From Tetrapyrgos nigripes (taxonomy: Eukaryota; Basidiomycota; Agaricomycetes; Agaricales; Campanellaceae), in assembly GCA_013368315.1 (NCBI GenBank), contig JAACJM010000068.1:1-64000 (forward strand): a DNA stretch of 64,000 bases, given 5' to 3'. The translations under genes and the position numbers were made by a program. Shown here piece after piece: positions 1 to 12,591 of this stretch. A model generated the notes under the pieces. That model was not told the origin of the DNA. It worked only from the letters and a program-made list of their open reading frames with translations, and did not search any database. Every line of letters starts with the position of its first letter. The first letter of the stretch is position 1.

Positions 1-71
1 GAGAACGTTGAAGTGGTAACCATTTAATTATTATTTACTGCACCCATTCTTACTACTTTCCAGTTGTCTGA

Positions 72-3000
72 CAACATGAACTGGCTAGGCTGTTTGGCTT
101 GCTGGACAATGATTGTCCTGACCGTAACTGTCAACCTCTGTCTCAGCCGTTTACTCCTGTCTGGTCTCACTCTGCTTCGCCTGATACCGACCACAGGGAG
201 TCCGCACCTATTGGACCACCTTCTCTTTCTCCTTCTCGTACATTGCCAGCTTCTCCTATGGCTGCTTCAGGTTCTACTTCCCCTCCAGCTCCTGCCTCCT
301 GCTCTGAGACATCTGCGTCGACCCCGCCTTTGCTGGCTTCCATGGATGGGTCTCCTCACATGTCTTCTTCTACTAAACGGATGTTTGACTGTGTCGAGGT
401 CCCTACGTTGCGTAGGAGGGATCAATCTAACTATTCAGACCCTCTACGACCTGCCAAACGCCTTGGTTGGACTCGCTTGACCCGTTACTCTAAACGACTA
501 GCCGGTTTGGCTGCAGATGCAGAGGAAGATGAGCAGGATGTGTTTAACGACAGGAACACTGGAGATGGTCAGGTTAAACGTCACAAAGGAAACGGTGAGT
601 GGCTTATGTTTATGTATACTTTAATCAACTAACTAGCTTTTTTATTTAGATGGTCGTATCGTGGGGCTCGGAAAGTTCGGTGACAATCATAGCGACTTTA
701 ATGACTCGCCTGTCCCACAAACGGCTATGCTATGCTTGACGAAGCCACATGTTGATGTCAAAGAAGACCATTTTTTCATCTACTTGTTGGGTTTCTTTTG
801 GATCCTGCGAGAATTCGCTATCGTTTATTTTTTGGGTCTTCACTATCACAGTGGTCGGGATGTTATGTGGAAAACTCCACGAACAGATCCGTCGGTGTAT
901 AATCGTATTACCATTATTTGGTATCCTTCTTCACCGGAACTCGATGGGTCTTACTCCGTATCGTTGGCTGCCACCGGGAAGCATCTGCAGACTGTAGCTA
1001 TTGAGGAAAGGAACACCTCGTGAGTCAACCTGTTGTTTAATTTACATCTATACTAATTATCAAATGCCTGTCATCAGCTCTCATGCTTATGAGGACCGCA
1101 GCCTTTCCACCTGTGCTTCTTATGCTGTGGACAGTCTCCAACTTATGGAGGAGTGTTCTCTTCTCCAGTTCATCGCTCAGAACTGTCTATTGAAATCTGT
1201 CAGCGTCGTCAATCAGATGGGTCCCCATCTGCATACTCATATTAATTCTGACCGTTTCCTTTCCTCGTTCTCTATGATTGTAGACGACGAGAGACGTGAG
1301 GCAGAGCCCTGGCCTATTGGACCTGGGTGAACTGGAGATGACGTGCGGGCTGGTAAACGCTACAGTGGTCTACATAACCTAACGGATGATGACCTCATCA
1401 AAATGTGGTATATACCGACACAGGCTCTGACTTTCTATGGTAAACCAGAGTGTTACGAGCAGTCAGAGACATGGAAGTCGCTCACCCGCTCACGAGGCGT
1501 GACTATTCCTTTGTACGCTGCTGTTGGCGTTAATCCTACGAAACATGCCATGATGGGTGAGTTATTTTCCTTTACCAACCTGTTTTTTTTAATGTTTCTC
1601 ATACACATTTCCAGCCGCTACTAGGAAGGTCAGAAAAGCCAACAAAGCTTCTGATGCAGATTCCAGCGATGAGGAACCTGTGGATGACGCCTCGCAAGAA
1701 GACAGTGGTGTACTGGACTCCGACCAACATGGTCATGACACACAGCACCACAGTAGTTTAAACACTGACGCTGGTAGTTCATGCCCTCTGAATGGTCTGT
1801 AATTTGTTGTCTGTGTATATAAATAATAAAATGTGTCTTACGTCTGCTCATTCCAGATTCGGCGATCATGCTGGGTCTCGAAGAGGATGTATTAGCCAGC
1901 CTTCTTAATCGCATATGTTCTGCTGTCGAGACCAACACTGGTCCTTCTGTGTCACACGCAATGCCTGCTACTCGTCTCGACTCCATTCCTCCCCACGTCG
2001 GTATTGCCTTCGCCGGTCCTCTCTTGCACAAGCTAACACATGAGCATGATACGACGGAACTTGCCAGTATGAAGATGAAGCAGGATTTGCTTCTGCTAAA
2101 CATGCATCTGTGGGCCTGGTTGCATGAATGTGAGCTGTCAATTGATAATCTACGATCTGGAGAGCAGTCGGACTCCTGGTTTCTAGACGTTGTGCGAGAT
2201 GTCAAAGTTTGGTTGGACTTTCAAACCCCCAGTACAACTGTATTGGATGCCCATCGATACCTACCACGTTTATATCCTGCTCCTTCAGTAACCACATTTG
2301 ACCTTTCCACCACGTGTCATCCCCGTACTGGTACAACATATACCTGTGACTGGGATACTGCCAAGAACGTAGTGGTCCCCATAGTCATGCAGTGGCTTCA
2401 TTTCCCTACCGAGGACGTTTACCGTCCGAAGGCTTGGCTTACACGGGTTATCGTTAATTATCTGGGAGTAGAGGCTCTAAGCCTGCCCTCAGTTTGGCTT
2501 GCACATCAGGCCATTCGCAGTCAGGTGCTCTGCATAGGTCACAGGGACAATATTACCTTACAGGCTTTGAACGATTGGGGTTCAGCTAGCCTTACCAATC
2601 ATTGGTTATCTCTAGCCAATGCTGACGCCAAACGAGAAGTTCTGTCAACCATACAATCATTAGTACTGGCTAATCGCTTGCCCGACGAAATCCTTAGGTT
2701 TCAGGCTCTCGATGTTCCAAAACCCAACATTATTATACATTGTACTGTTGCCGATTCATCTCCTTTCCTATGGTCAGTATCTGACACTGGACTTGATCCC
2801 CCTCCTGCTGCAGTAATTGCATCAGCGCCTACTGCCATCGTTTGGTCATTACAACCTAACAGATCCATCAAAGCAACTCACTCCAAACTTCTATATTGTC
2901 CCCCAAACGTGGAGCTTGCTCAGCAGTTCCTTGCCAAACTCGAGTTCCTCTCCCCTTTTATCGTTAATCCGGAGCCTTCTGTATCTACACCCAAACCTGA

Positions 3001-3808
3001 TGCTCCAACTCCTCCTTACCTCGTTGCGTTGGATGGATTTCTTCACCATGTGTCTAGCAGTGTGGACTCTATCCTCCCTTTTAGAGATTTTGCACCTTCT
3101 CGTGCTAAAATACTCTCTCATCCGGATAGTCTGTTTTCACCCATCAATCTTCATACTCAAGTTGGCTATTTTAGCCAGCTAATCTTTCGCAGTCTCACCT
3201 TTAACTCCAACTTTTCTCAGGACCCTGCCACCCCTGTATTATTCACAGACCCAAGTCATTTCGATCGCTCAGTTAGCACTCTCAGCGAGTCGGAATACTG
3301 CAACAAATGTGCCTATACCACTCCTATTGGACAGTGTTCCCCTCAGAATGTTAAAGCCCATTTTGCCTTGACTGCTCTCGATCCGAAACGGCCCATCCCT
3401 TGGTTGCTTTCGCATTCCCTCTACACCTTCAACGATGTTTACAATGACCTTGAAAAGGTGTTCTCCTTCGGGAAACTGGTTGCCTACGTGTCAGCGGCTG
3501 ACTATGCATCAGCTGGTGTCATGGCCAAGCCATCTCCTGCCCAGATGGGAGCCATTATACATCGCATTGACAAGGGTGTTAAACGAGGGCTTCAGCGGTT
3601 AGGGTATTCCTGTGATACCTTGGAGCAGACAAAAGAGGCATTCAGCGCTTTCCACTCATTCTTGACTTATAATCTTAGTCTTGCATGGAGAATGGCAATT
3701 GGGTATGACGTGTTGGATGGGGAGCATATTCTATGTAAAGAACCAAAGCTGGATGGACCAAGTTGGGAGCAGTTTTATACGGAACTCAAGCGTTTTACAA
3801 AATTCTGA
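72..3808 (+). CDS. Large hypothetical protein, five exons, one in-frame stop
   Basis: Unrecognised protein of roughly 1,150 residues assembled from exons 72-594, 650-1019, 1078-1556, 1615-1794 and 1857-3808. The four introns (55-62 bp) have GT-AG borders and join with consistent phase; the donor of the last one (GTCTGT) is weak. The first exon is Ser/Pro-rich, then acidic and basic. The fourth is acidic (runs such as DADSSDEEPVDDASQED) and the last encodes about 650 residues with no repeat or transmembrane segment. No ATG opens the first exon convincingly: the frame is open from 72 after a stop at 69, so the true start lies upstream or has been lost. A TGA at 1328-1330 interrupts exon 3 while the frame stays coding-like on both sides, so this may be a recent pseudogene. 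I recognise no domain and propose no function. Confidence 0.55.
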
Positions 3809-3979
3809 TTACTCTTCTATATATACTCTCTAAGTTGTACTTGTTTGCGACTTCTCGTTGTACTTGTCTCTTGTACTTGTCTCTGTTTCTCACTTCAGTC
3901 ACTTTCCGTGTCTCTGTTCTAAAAGTTGTACCACCTAGTCTACCTCCTCAATAACACAAACGTCTTTATCTTCTTCCGA

Positions 3980-4239
3980 ATGTCGTCGTCCTCATCATCG
4001 TCTCGGTAACGTATCATGGTACGTGTAGGTTTGTTCTATGAACCTGTCAGTCTTTAATGTTTAACACATATAGATCGTCTTACCACCATCATAATAGTCC
4101 TGTCCACCATCATTATTCCCCTCAAAATGTTGATTATATTGTATTGTCTCCCGCTCACTGGCCACAGGACGAAGGAAAACATGACTTCCACTATTTGACC
4201 ATCCCTGAATTCTCTTGGAGAGATGTCTGTGTAACTTGA
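3980..4239 (+). CDS. Possible short two-exon gene or 5' end of a longer gene
   Basis: An ATG at 3980 opens a Ser-rich start (MSSSSSSSR). A GTAACG donor at 4006 and a TATAG acceptor at 4073 join in phase to a His/Ser-rich second exon that ends at 4239. The second part reads like ordinary protein (for example WPQDEGKHDFHYL). The exon may instead continue through an intron near 4224 into 4320-4526, where another plausible exon lies. No family recognised. Confidence 0.3.
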
Positions 4240-5305
4240 AACCTTGTGAGTCAGTTGGTAAAGATATAGTTCGTTAATGGTACTCACATCGCTTTATCGT
4301 TTTCAACCCTTCTAGACCTATACTTAACTTGATTGTCCACTGTGTGTATGAAATTTTGGCCAGCGTGCTTCATCATAAGTCCAAATGTATCCAGATCCTT
4401 GTGAAGGGTCAAGGCAGAGGTATGGCTAACATCCCTTACATCCATGAAAATCCTGTTACTGAAATCGATAACAGATGCTCCAGTTTGAGGCTCCTTCCAA
4501 TGAGTCTTCTGGGAAATGAGGACTGAACAGTGTGGTGAGTTCTCATGGTTTCGATGTTGCTTTCGAAAGTGGGTGATCCATAGCCGGTGATGCTCATGCT
4601 TTGTCGGAGGGTTTTTGAATGCTTGAGTTTGCTATAGTCAACATATGGTATGCCTCAGTGTCTGCTCTTCAGTAACTGATTTGATATTTACCTGGACACA
4701 GGGAAGGGAGGCAGTGCCTTGTTCGTCATGACACCTTGCACTCAAAATACAAGCTCTTGGAGTTTCTTCTCTTTGGATGGGTCTTCTTCTGCGTTGTAAT
4801 GGATTCTCCATGAGCGAGGCCTCTGTATATCATTAACTGATATTCTCTCCATGTCCAGAACCTGAGCGGGTGTTTGTGCGAGTATTTGAAAGTGGCAAGT
4901 CACATACCTCTCTGAAAGTGGATAACTGAGCTGACAACGGTCCAATTCAGATAGCCTGCTCAATAGCGTGTTTGACTTTAGTAACTGCATAATGCCGGCA
5001 TATGGATATGAGCATTTTCTTACCAGCTGCTTGTATGTCCATATCAACACCACTGGTAGCATGTAATGGAGTTACAGATGAGGTCATAGGCAGAGAATGG
5101 TGAGATTTAAGGTGACGATGAATCAACAGCCCAGATTTTTCACTTGTTTGGTCAGATTTCAGTTGGCAAAGACCTTGGGTTTGGTTCTACTCCCCAAATT
5201 TCTGATAGGGCGCCGGTACAGACATGTGGGTCTCTTCACACTCCCCCAAAATTCTGATAGGTGATATCGATGTCCCTGGTATACTGCGGTAGTCCTCACA
5301 GGACA
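4240..5305 (+). other. Region without a confident gene
   Basis: About 1 kb. Short coding-like stretches lie at 4320-4526 (+), at 4742-4860 (+) and at 4742-5062 (-), but I cannot connect them with splice sites into one model. They may be exons belonging to one of the flanking genes. Confidence 0.3.
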
Positions 5306-7969
5306 ATGCCTCAACGAAATCACCAGCTCGAGTGAGGAAAAGGTCTGTACTTGCTACTTATTCTTGTCATGTTTGGTCCTCCCCTCATCTTCTTTATTAT
5401 ATCAGTTCTGCTTTTGAGGGGGCTTTGGTTGAACGTTCGTCTGGTTCTATTCTGGATAGCACTCCTCCTCCACCTTCATCTTCTCCGCCAAAGACTCCGG
5501 CAACTCCTAGGTAAGGTTAATCTTCTAACTTGGGCATCTCTTGATTCCATTCTATGCAGACGCAATCACATAGGAGTTAATACTGGACCCAGCCCACGTA
5601 CTCCTTCTCCAGAAAAACCTAGTCGTAAACGAGGACGACGTTCTTCAGGAGAAGCTCAGGCCCGGTATGTACTATTTTCTATTATCTAAAGAGGTTTGCT
5701 TATACCGTCCATACAGCTTGGCAGTGTCAGTCTGACCAAATGAAGTAGGACAGTCGTTGTTAAAGAGTGAGTGATACTTGGGGTTTTCCTTCTCTATTTT
5801 AAACATTTTTCCTCGCAAGACCCACTCCTGTCGACTTCGATGAAGAGGATGATTGGGAAGAATTGGCTGGCAACTTGGAAGAAGAAAACACTGAAGAGGA
5901 TAACGAGGGATTGGAGGATGATGACGCCACTGAAGGTGAAGGAGAAATTGAAAGAGAAGCTGTCAATGGCAAGGGGGATTCCGAGGATGAGCCTGAGGTG
6001 GGGGAGGTTGACCTGTACGTTTCCAGTTGTTTTCTTCAATTTTTTATCTCACAATGGCTTTAACAGCATGCCTTTCAAGCTAACTTCGGCTACTACTACT
6101 TCCAGGCCTACTAAAAAGGAAAGGCTCAGCAATGTTGTTAACTGAGATGCTGCATGAGTATTGTCTCTCTTCTATGCAGCCTATATCTCATTCCAGCTTG
6201 CAGGGAAGAAGATATTGACCTTTTTGGTGATTTATACCACTCATACCCTTATGAATCGCCCTCAACCTGTGAGGTTATGCGTGACTCAATCATTGAGCCC
6301 GATCTCGCCTCATTTGGTGTGTATCAAAACTGAAAGCCTTTGCAATGGTATAACTTTGTTCTTATTGTGAAGGGATATTTACTAATTGCCCATTTTCAGC
6401 TCTCGCATGCTAAATTACAGTCATCAACCAATTGATGCTGGAACACTGACTTGGGCTCCATTGTCGATAACTGTACCCAGCTGCAGATGTATCATGAGTA
6501 TCTGATCATCATACACCTTGGTCTTGACGCAGGCTCAAAATTTCTAGGGTGATTGTTGATTTGCTGAAGTTTACGTCCTGGCGCTTCTACGCTAATCTGG
6601 CAAATACACATGTTTTGTCTTATGACTGGGGCTCTCAGCGTCTTCCTTCTGGTTCTGCTATTGAGTTTCTTCAAGCTGCGAGATTCAAGACAGTCAGTGA
6701 GAACAGGGGTCCTGCGAGGTTTGTTTGACTGTGGGGCAGTGTGTATTTCTTATGTTGCATTTGGTAATATTGGGTGTTAACTTCTTGGATACAGGTTCTC
6801 CAGTCCTCTCTCGTCCAGCCTGAACAAGTTGGTAGTTATGTACTATCTGACAAGGCTATGTGTTCCATAACCCTTGCTCTTCTGCCGGCTGACTTTGAAT
6901 TTGCTTCTTCTGTGGACGGGAATACCTTGAACGAAATACCTATGTTGGCCCTACTGTTTATAGGGATGTTGACCTCGGTCCTGACCTGAGTGTGAAGCCC
7001 GTTGGGGGTATGCAATTCACCACCCACATTGGGCCTTGTAAGTTAATTTCTATTATGCCTGTGTATACATCACACCTACTAATACTCCTCGTCATAGGGA
7101 AAGGAACTGACGTGCAGATACCTCCTACAGCTGATCAACTAAAGGCACGTTTCTAATTCCATATACTGTTTAGTAATATTTGACTCATTTACCTTTGATA
7201 GAAATATGATGAGGCTTACGCAACGGTGACTACTACACCTTCCAAGTCTCGAGCCTCTACAAGCCGAGCAGCCTCTAGTACCCCTAAAGTGGTATGTAAT
7301 TCTATTGTGAGGTTAAGGTTCTCTGTTCTAACCACACCATGCAGGCCAGTTCCCCATACAAATATAAGGAGCCAGGGGAACTCCAAGTCCAGCCCTCTGC
7401 TTCTTTTCATAGGACCTCTCTTGACGTCAATGAGAATGGTGAGCACTTGTCTGTTGTTAACTTGTCTCTTGTCTGTTGTTTCCGCTTACAATGCCTGACT
7501 ACTTCTTTGGTTTATTGGCACCTAGTTCCCGTTTTTGATTTGATGCCCAAACCTGGTCAAAGACACTTTCATGTACCTGATGACCTTGAGAACATCCACA
7601 CTTGGCCACTTTGGCCTGCTGCAGAGCCTCATTGTGATGCAGTAGTGGTGGTTGCACACACAGTCACCAGATATCGCAACCCGAAGAACCCAACCACCTG
7701 GAGTGTCTCTTTTAATCTGCTATGGATTGGAGTATTGCTTGGAGACTGCAATCCAAAATGGTGAAGTCTTTTTTGTGCTTTATGAATTAAAGCATATACT
7801 CATTGTCCTGACTAGTCTACTATTCCCCGTCGGTTCTTTGCGTGATGGCCAGGACAGCCAGGACAACCAGGAAAATGACTCGGAAGGTGAGAGTGAGGCT
7901 CAGCCTACCTCTCAACCTGTGAAAAGACGTGCATCTACTCGCAAGGACAAGGGTAAGGGAAAAGCTTGA
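5306..7969 (+). CDS. Hypothetical multi-exon protein with acidic centre and basic C-terminus
   Basis: Starts at ATG 5306 (MPQRNHQL). Clear early exons are 5306-5331, 5406-5510, 5560-5664 and 5820-6014, separated by GT-AG introns of 74, 49 and 155 bp that keep phase. Exon 2 is Pro/Ser-rich, exon 3 ends in a basic stretch (SRKRGRRSSGEAQAR) that could be a nuclear localisation signal, and exon 4 is strongly acidic. Further coding stretches at about 6179-6318, 6550-6718, 6780-6990, 7105-7150, 7202-7293 and 7343-7440 lead to a Lys/Arg-rich end (RRASTRKDKGKGKA) with a stop at 7967-7969. The middle exon borders are uncertain. I recognise no catalytic domain. Charge layout and basic tails suggest a nuclear protein, but that is inference only. 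Confidence 0.5.
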
Positions 7970-9122
7970 TTAAACGTACATGTACTCTCAAAAACTACTT
8001 AAATGTACTTCAACATGTACTTTAGTTACGTAGTGCCATAATATTCCAACACATACTTTTCACTCTCAATTTTCATTATTCTGCTTCTTATAGGTAGTTC
8101 TTTAAACACTAGCTCTCAATCTCTCAAATTTGACTCTTAAAACATTACCAATTGCGCTGTTATGTTTAAAACCTTTCCTCTTCAACGTTGTAAAGAAGTT
8201 AATATGGTTGCTAGATCTTAAATGTATACAAGTCTGTTTTGTTCTGTGATAAGCTAGCAAACAGAGTGGTGATGCCCTTGCTGACAAATCTGCAATACAT
8301 GGCAGATTCTCTGCAATCCATCGTGCGCTTGCTCAGACGTGTCCTTTTCTCGGCCCACCCTCCACATCCCTCTAGCTCTGGGTGCATATGGACTCTTCCG
8401 GGATCTGCCTCTCTTCTCCGCACCCAGAGGCCCAGGTCTCGGTCCCGATTGGCTTGGAGATGCCTTTTCGCTGACACGTTCTCTAGACGCGTTTTCTGGC
8501 ATGCAAATCACGTGCCTGGCGCTCCCCAAAACCTCGTCAACTAGCATAACAACCTAGTTGACGTTGTAGGATTTAGCAGAAGCTATTAGAATACAGATAT
8601 CCTACTCTATCTATATTCTGATATTTCCCTTCATTGCCACGACACAGCTCAGCTTATTGTAATGGATGCACGTGCCTTGTGATTATGGACCATGCACATG
8701 TCGTGTCCATGATACACCAGGCAAACTCTGAGCTTGACGCGTTTGAGTATTGCTTCTGAATGTTATGTAAGTCTTTACTCTCTTTCTCTCCTCATTTTGT
8801 GTTTCTCTCAAGCAAGGACATGACTGAATTACTGGATTCTGACTTGAGGTGATGTACATGGGTAGTACATGGGCCCTTTTGGGCCCTTTTGATCCCATGG
8901 ATCAGTACCACTGTTTAACTTCTCTTTCCTGTATCAGTTTAAACTGAGTTATATGTCCTGCTGTTGTCAGATATTGTCTAACCTACTTACTGCTAGCATT
9001 ACATTGGACTCCTTATCATGTCACGTCACCGTTACAAGCTGATTCTCAATTTGAAAATTTACTTTATCCTTCTATCGCTTCTACCTTGACCATCATGCCT
9101 CTACTCCTGTCTGATTTCGCAG
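7970..9122 (+). other. Intergenic region without a confident gene
   Basis: The first part is AT-rich with recurring GTACTT/GTACAT words. A GC-richer patch at 8330-8550 has open frames on both strands but no splice or codon pattern I trust. GGGCCCTTTT is repeated directly at about 8871-8890. First exons of the next gene may lie after about 9000. Confidence 0.3.
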
Positions 9123-10105
9123 ATTCAAAATGAGCGTTTGAAGGACGTTGCTAGTAAGCTGTCTACTGCAGCACTCACCAAAGTATGTTTTTCTATTACT
9201 TATTGCATATGTGCATGTTTAACATGACTTGTGAAGTTACAAGATCGATGTTACAGCTTCAACGCACATCCTCAACAAATATGGGACTGTACAGAACTTG
9301 ACGAATGTGCCAGAGCAATGTTGTTGACTGATCCAGACTTGCTCTACCGTGTTTGGTCTACCAAACCAGGTTATCCACCTTTGCCATCTGGGGTAGATGC
9401 AAGGGACCTGACGTTCTGTCTCTATACAAACACTTGTCAGGTTTGACATAATATAAATATATATGGTTTGTATACTGATATCGTTGCTCTAAAAGGGCTG
9501 CAACATTAAACAGACCTCCCTCAAGCTCAACCGTTTTGTTTGGCCTGGTATTGCCTTATGCGATGTGTGTGTTCTTGAGTGCGTACCCCTTTGCTGGTAT
9601 ATGTATATCTGAGAAGCTGATTCCTGTACATAGCTCCAACACTGTCTCTAACACTGAATACAATAAGATTTCAAGTACACTACACTGCCTCACACTTGCT
9701 GCACTGGACAAATCATTGCTACGTAAATCCAAGAAAAGTGACTGGTTTAAAGATACTGAGCTCGAGCTTTCACCAAAGCTAGTAACAGACTCCTTTGCGG
9801 CTCTTGTATCATATGCTGAGCTTGGTCGATGCTTCCCAAATGGTATTTGGGGCTGCAGACTGCATTATTGGTCTCAGTTGCTTACAGATTCACCCTATCG
9901 TCATCAAAAATGCCAGGGTGAAATACTAGACATCCTACAGGAGTTCAAAGCAGCCATATTGGTCAGTGTATTGTCGATCTTCGAGTGGCCAGTGTTAACG
10001 TCTCCTTAGGAATTGAAGATTTGGAGAGAACTGGTCAGAGAACAAGGTGACAGGTTTGCTGCAAGACATGACACAGTACCTGTTACATTTACCAAAAGAC
10101 GTTAA
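9123..10105 (+). CDS. Hypothetical protein with two CxxC pairs, possibly F-box related
   Basis: The later exons are well supported: one ending at 9440, then 9496-9578, 9634-9961 and 10010-10105, with introns of 55, 55 and 48 bp in consistent phase and stop TAA at 10103-10105. The exon ending at 9440 carries an LLTDPDLLYRVW stretch and ends in a Cys pair. Exon 9496-9578 begins GCN and carries a second CDVC pair, giving a CxxC...CxxC arrangement that could bind zinc. A post-F-box region with such cysteines is common in Agaricomycete F-box-like proteins, so an F-box-derived protein is possible, but the F-box itself is not visible. The C-terminal part is helical-looking and ends in basic residues. 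The join from exon 9123-9182 to the next exon is unresolved: two acceptors give different frames. Confidence 0.45.
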
Positions 10106-10477
10106 CCACATAGTATTTTGGGCAGAGTGTTAAAAAGTAGGGTATTAACGTCCTGTAGACTCATATCAAGTTAAGCCAGCTTGGCAAAGATACGAATGCC
10201 ATCATCAGTTACTTAGCCAAGGCCACCGATGGTGTTGTGATTGCATAACTTGTAAAAATTTTTCATCGTCTCATTCTCTTACTGTTGTTCGAGCCTGCTA
10301 TGTCAGAAGATATGTCAAAGATTTGTATGTCGTCAATACTACATGACTGACAGATTGTAGTGTTATGTGGCCCATCTCGTGCTTTAGTGACTGGGTTGTT
10401 GTTGAGAGACTTTGACCAGTACTGGCATTCCCCTCATATATTGACTATTCCCCTGATGGCTACTCATTTGTAATTAG

Positions 10478-10902
10478 ACAAGGATACCTGTGACAAGATA
10501 ACGGCTGACATTGCAAAAAATATAGCAAAGGATGGAAATATGGGTAAGTCCTCTTTGATATGGTATTCTATATGTATCACAATACTGACATCTTCTGTCA
10601 TCAAAGCTATGGAAGAAGAGTTACGTGCATGTCAATGTAAAACTGTACCTATTTATGGTTTCACTAATATGGCCGTTACAGTTGACTATGCTTCCTGGCT
10701 TCGAGAGAAATACTGCTTGCCTGAAGGACTGCAAGAACACACACCTCCCACTGGGTTAAACTCCTACACTGAATCGTTACGTGAAATTGTGCAATATCCT
10801 GCACATCAGAGGACGGGATGTGGTGAATGTGACGAGTGTCCCACTCCAAGGGCTGTGGAAGGACCAATTTGTCTGTGTCCATACCATAAAGCTAGACAGT
10901 GA
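10478..10902 (+). CDS. 3' exons of a hypothetical Cys-rich protein
   Basis: Two exons, 10478-10543 and 10607-10902, joined by a 63-bp intron with GTAAGT donor and CAAAG acceptor in matching phase. The first is Lys/Asp-rich. The second ends with a Cys cluster (GCGECDECP, then CLCPYH) that could be a small zinc-binding tail, stop TGA at 10900-10902. Upstream exons are not clear; an open stretch at about 10159-10245 may belong to it. No family recognised. Confidence 0.4.
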
Positions 10903-11202
10903 ACCTAAATAGTTACGTAGGGATGAATATTCACATATACGTGTCAATAGTATGTAATGCTGTTGGCAATGTATGAAGTTGTATGTCCGTTGTGTTGTAT
11001 GTCCGGATGCGATTTGGCCATATATCACGTGATCGTTATTTGAACATATTTGGCGCATGTTGAGTTTCGTAAAAGGCGCACACGCTTCTCTGTTATCCAC
11101 CGTCACCATGCCATCCCCACTACAGTAGCATTATTCTATCTTGTAGCTCTCCCGTCACCACATTATTAAAACCAGCGTCTGTGTATTCATGCCTCCTCTC
11201 GA

Positions 11203-12558
11203 ATGTGTGATTCATGGACATATGCTGGAAATAGCCCATGGTGCATTGATGGACAATATATGTCTGTCGTCCAGCTGTCTTTAAATGGGCAGCTGGACTC
11301 TAACATAATAACACATATTGTAGTCAGCCCTAAGTGCAGCCCTTTGAGGAAAGAACTGAAAAATCATGCCTCATGGCAATACCAAGTCAATGATGACATC
11401 AAACTCAGACCAAACACTTCTCCATACAATGGTAGCATACCATACTATTATGGTGTACTACTCACACCATATATACAAATAGACAGGGCCTGCGTAGCCT
11501 TCCTCCGATGCATACGGAACCAGCTTAGACGTAACGATTTCTTCATTAGATATGCTGGGCTGAATAGAACACAGAAGCTCATCGGAGAACACTACTCATT
11601 ACTGAGTTACGGATCTGTATGGTGTCAGGCAACCATATTACACAGAAATAAAGCGGACTGTATACTTATAAACGATTATACGTTTTTCCAAGGTCAGATA
11701 GTAGGAGGTGGTACAAGCACGTTCTTCTACAAAAAACTATCACCCTTTTGTAATGCTGGTGTCACACCATACAGTAAATCTATCAAGTTCAGAGTCCATA
11801 AAGCACATATCAATGATCTATTGACTCAACAAGACTTGAGCTCTTATCTTGTTTGTAAGATCCCTTTAAAACACTCTTTGATGACAGAGTTGCCCTTGCA
11901 TGTTCTCAAGTCTGTCGCTAATTTTCATGGTATTTTCCTGTCTAACCGATGCAGTAGAGATAATGTAATGCAAGTATTGAATAATCACACTTGCACAGGC
12001 TGTGCAGAGGTGGTTATTTTATTTGAACCATATGCAGTGAAGACCAGTGCTGATAGAAGGAAAGCATGGTACTCAAAACTTACAGGTGAAAAAAAGATTT
12101 CCCATCTGTCTAAGGTTCAAGTAAATAAACAAGCTGCAATAAATGATGTAAAGGATGACATCTTCCCTCCTCAACCAACAAATGAAAAGAAAATAATGAA
12201 TATAATCCGCAATTTTTGTCAGGACACTGATCCGTCAAAATTTAAGGAAACAGGCTGTGCAGTTTGTGGTCAGTTACATCCTCTGATTGAAAGTAAACCT
12301 CTAAGTTCAGAGGATCTTGATCTGAGCATATTAAATGTACCTGGTGTCACTCGCAAGGAACGCATGTCATTGAATGATCCAGTGATGGATATTGAAGGGT
12401 GTGACCATGTATGCGAGGAGTGTTTTGGTAGCTTAGGATGTAAAAAACTGCCAGTGAGAGCGTTGGCCAGAGGACTTTGGATAGGGGAGGTTCCTGATGT
12501 ACTGAAAGATCTTAGGTTTGCTGAGAAACTTTTGATTGCAAGGGTAAGGCACAGTTGA
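11203..12558 (+). pseudogene. Helitron protein, N-terminal block
   Basis: 451 codons from ATG 11203. The second half carries the CxxC pairs usual before the Rep domain of fungal Helitrons (GCAVCGQLHPL, CDHVCEECF) and the conserved LARGLWIGEVPDVL stretch. The frame ends at TGA 12556-12558 inside the conserved RVRHS_CLVKV region and continues in the same frame through a second stop, TAG 12586-12588, into the next block. Relatives have an arginine-like codon at the first site, so CGA to TGA is the likely change. Upstream of residue 100 I recognise nothing. Confidence 0.8.
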
Positions 12559-12591
12559 TGCTTAGTAAAAGTTGCATCTGGTCAGTAGAAA

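Noticed and set aside
64..480. 138-codon Leu-rich frame at the left edge
   Set aside because: A shifted reading of the Ser/Pro-rich exon 72-594, which joins in phase to later exons.
4742..5062. 106-codon - strand frame
   Set aside because: Protein-like in places, but the + strand also has plausible exons here, and no start or splice support was found.
8211..8557. Overlapping open frames on both strands in the GC-richer patch
   Set aside because: Mutually overlapping, no conserved motif and no splice context; likely chance.
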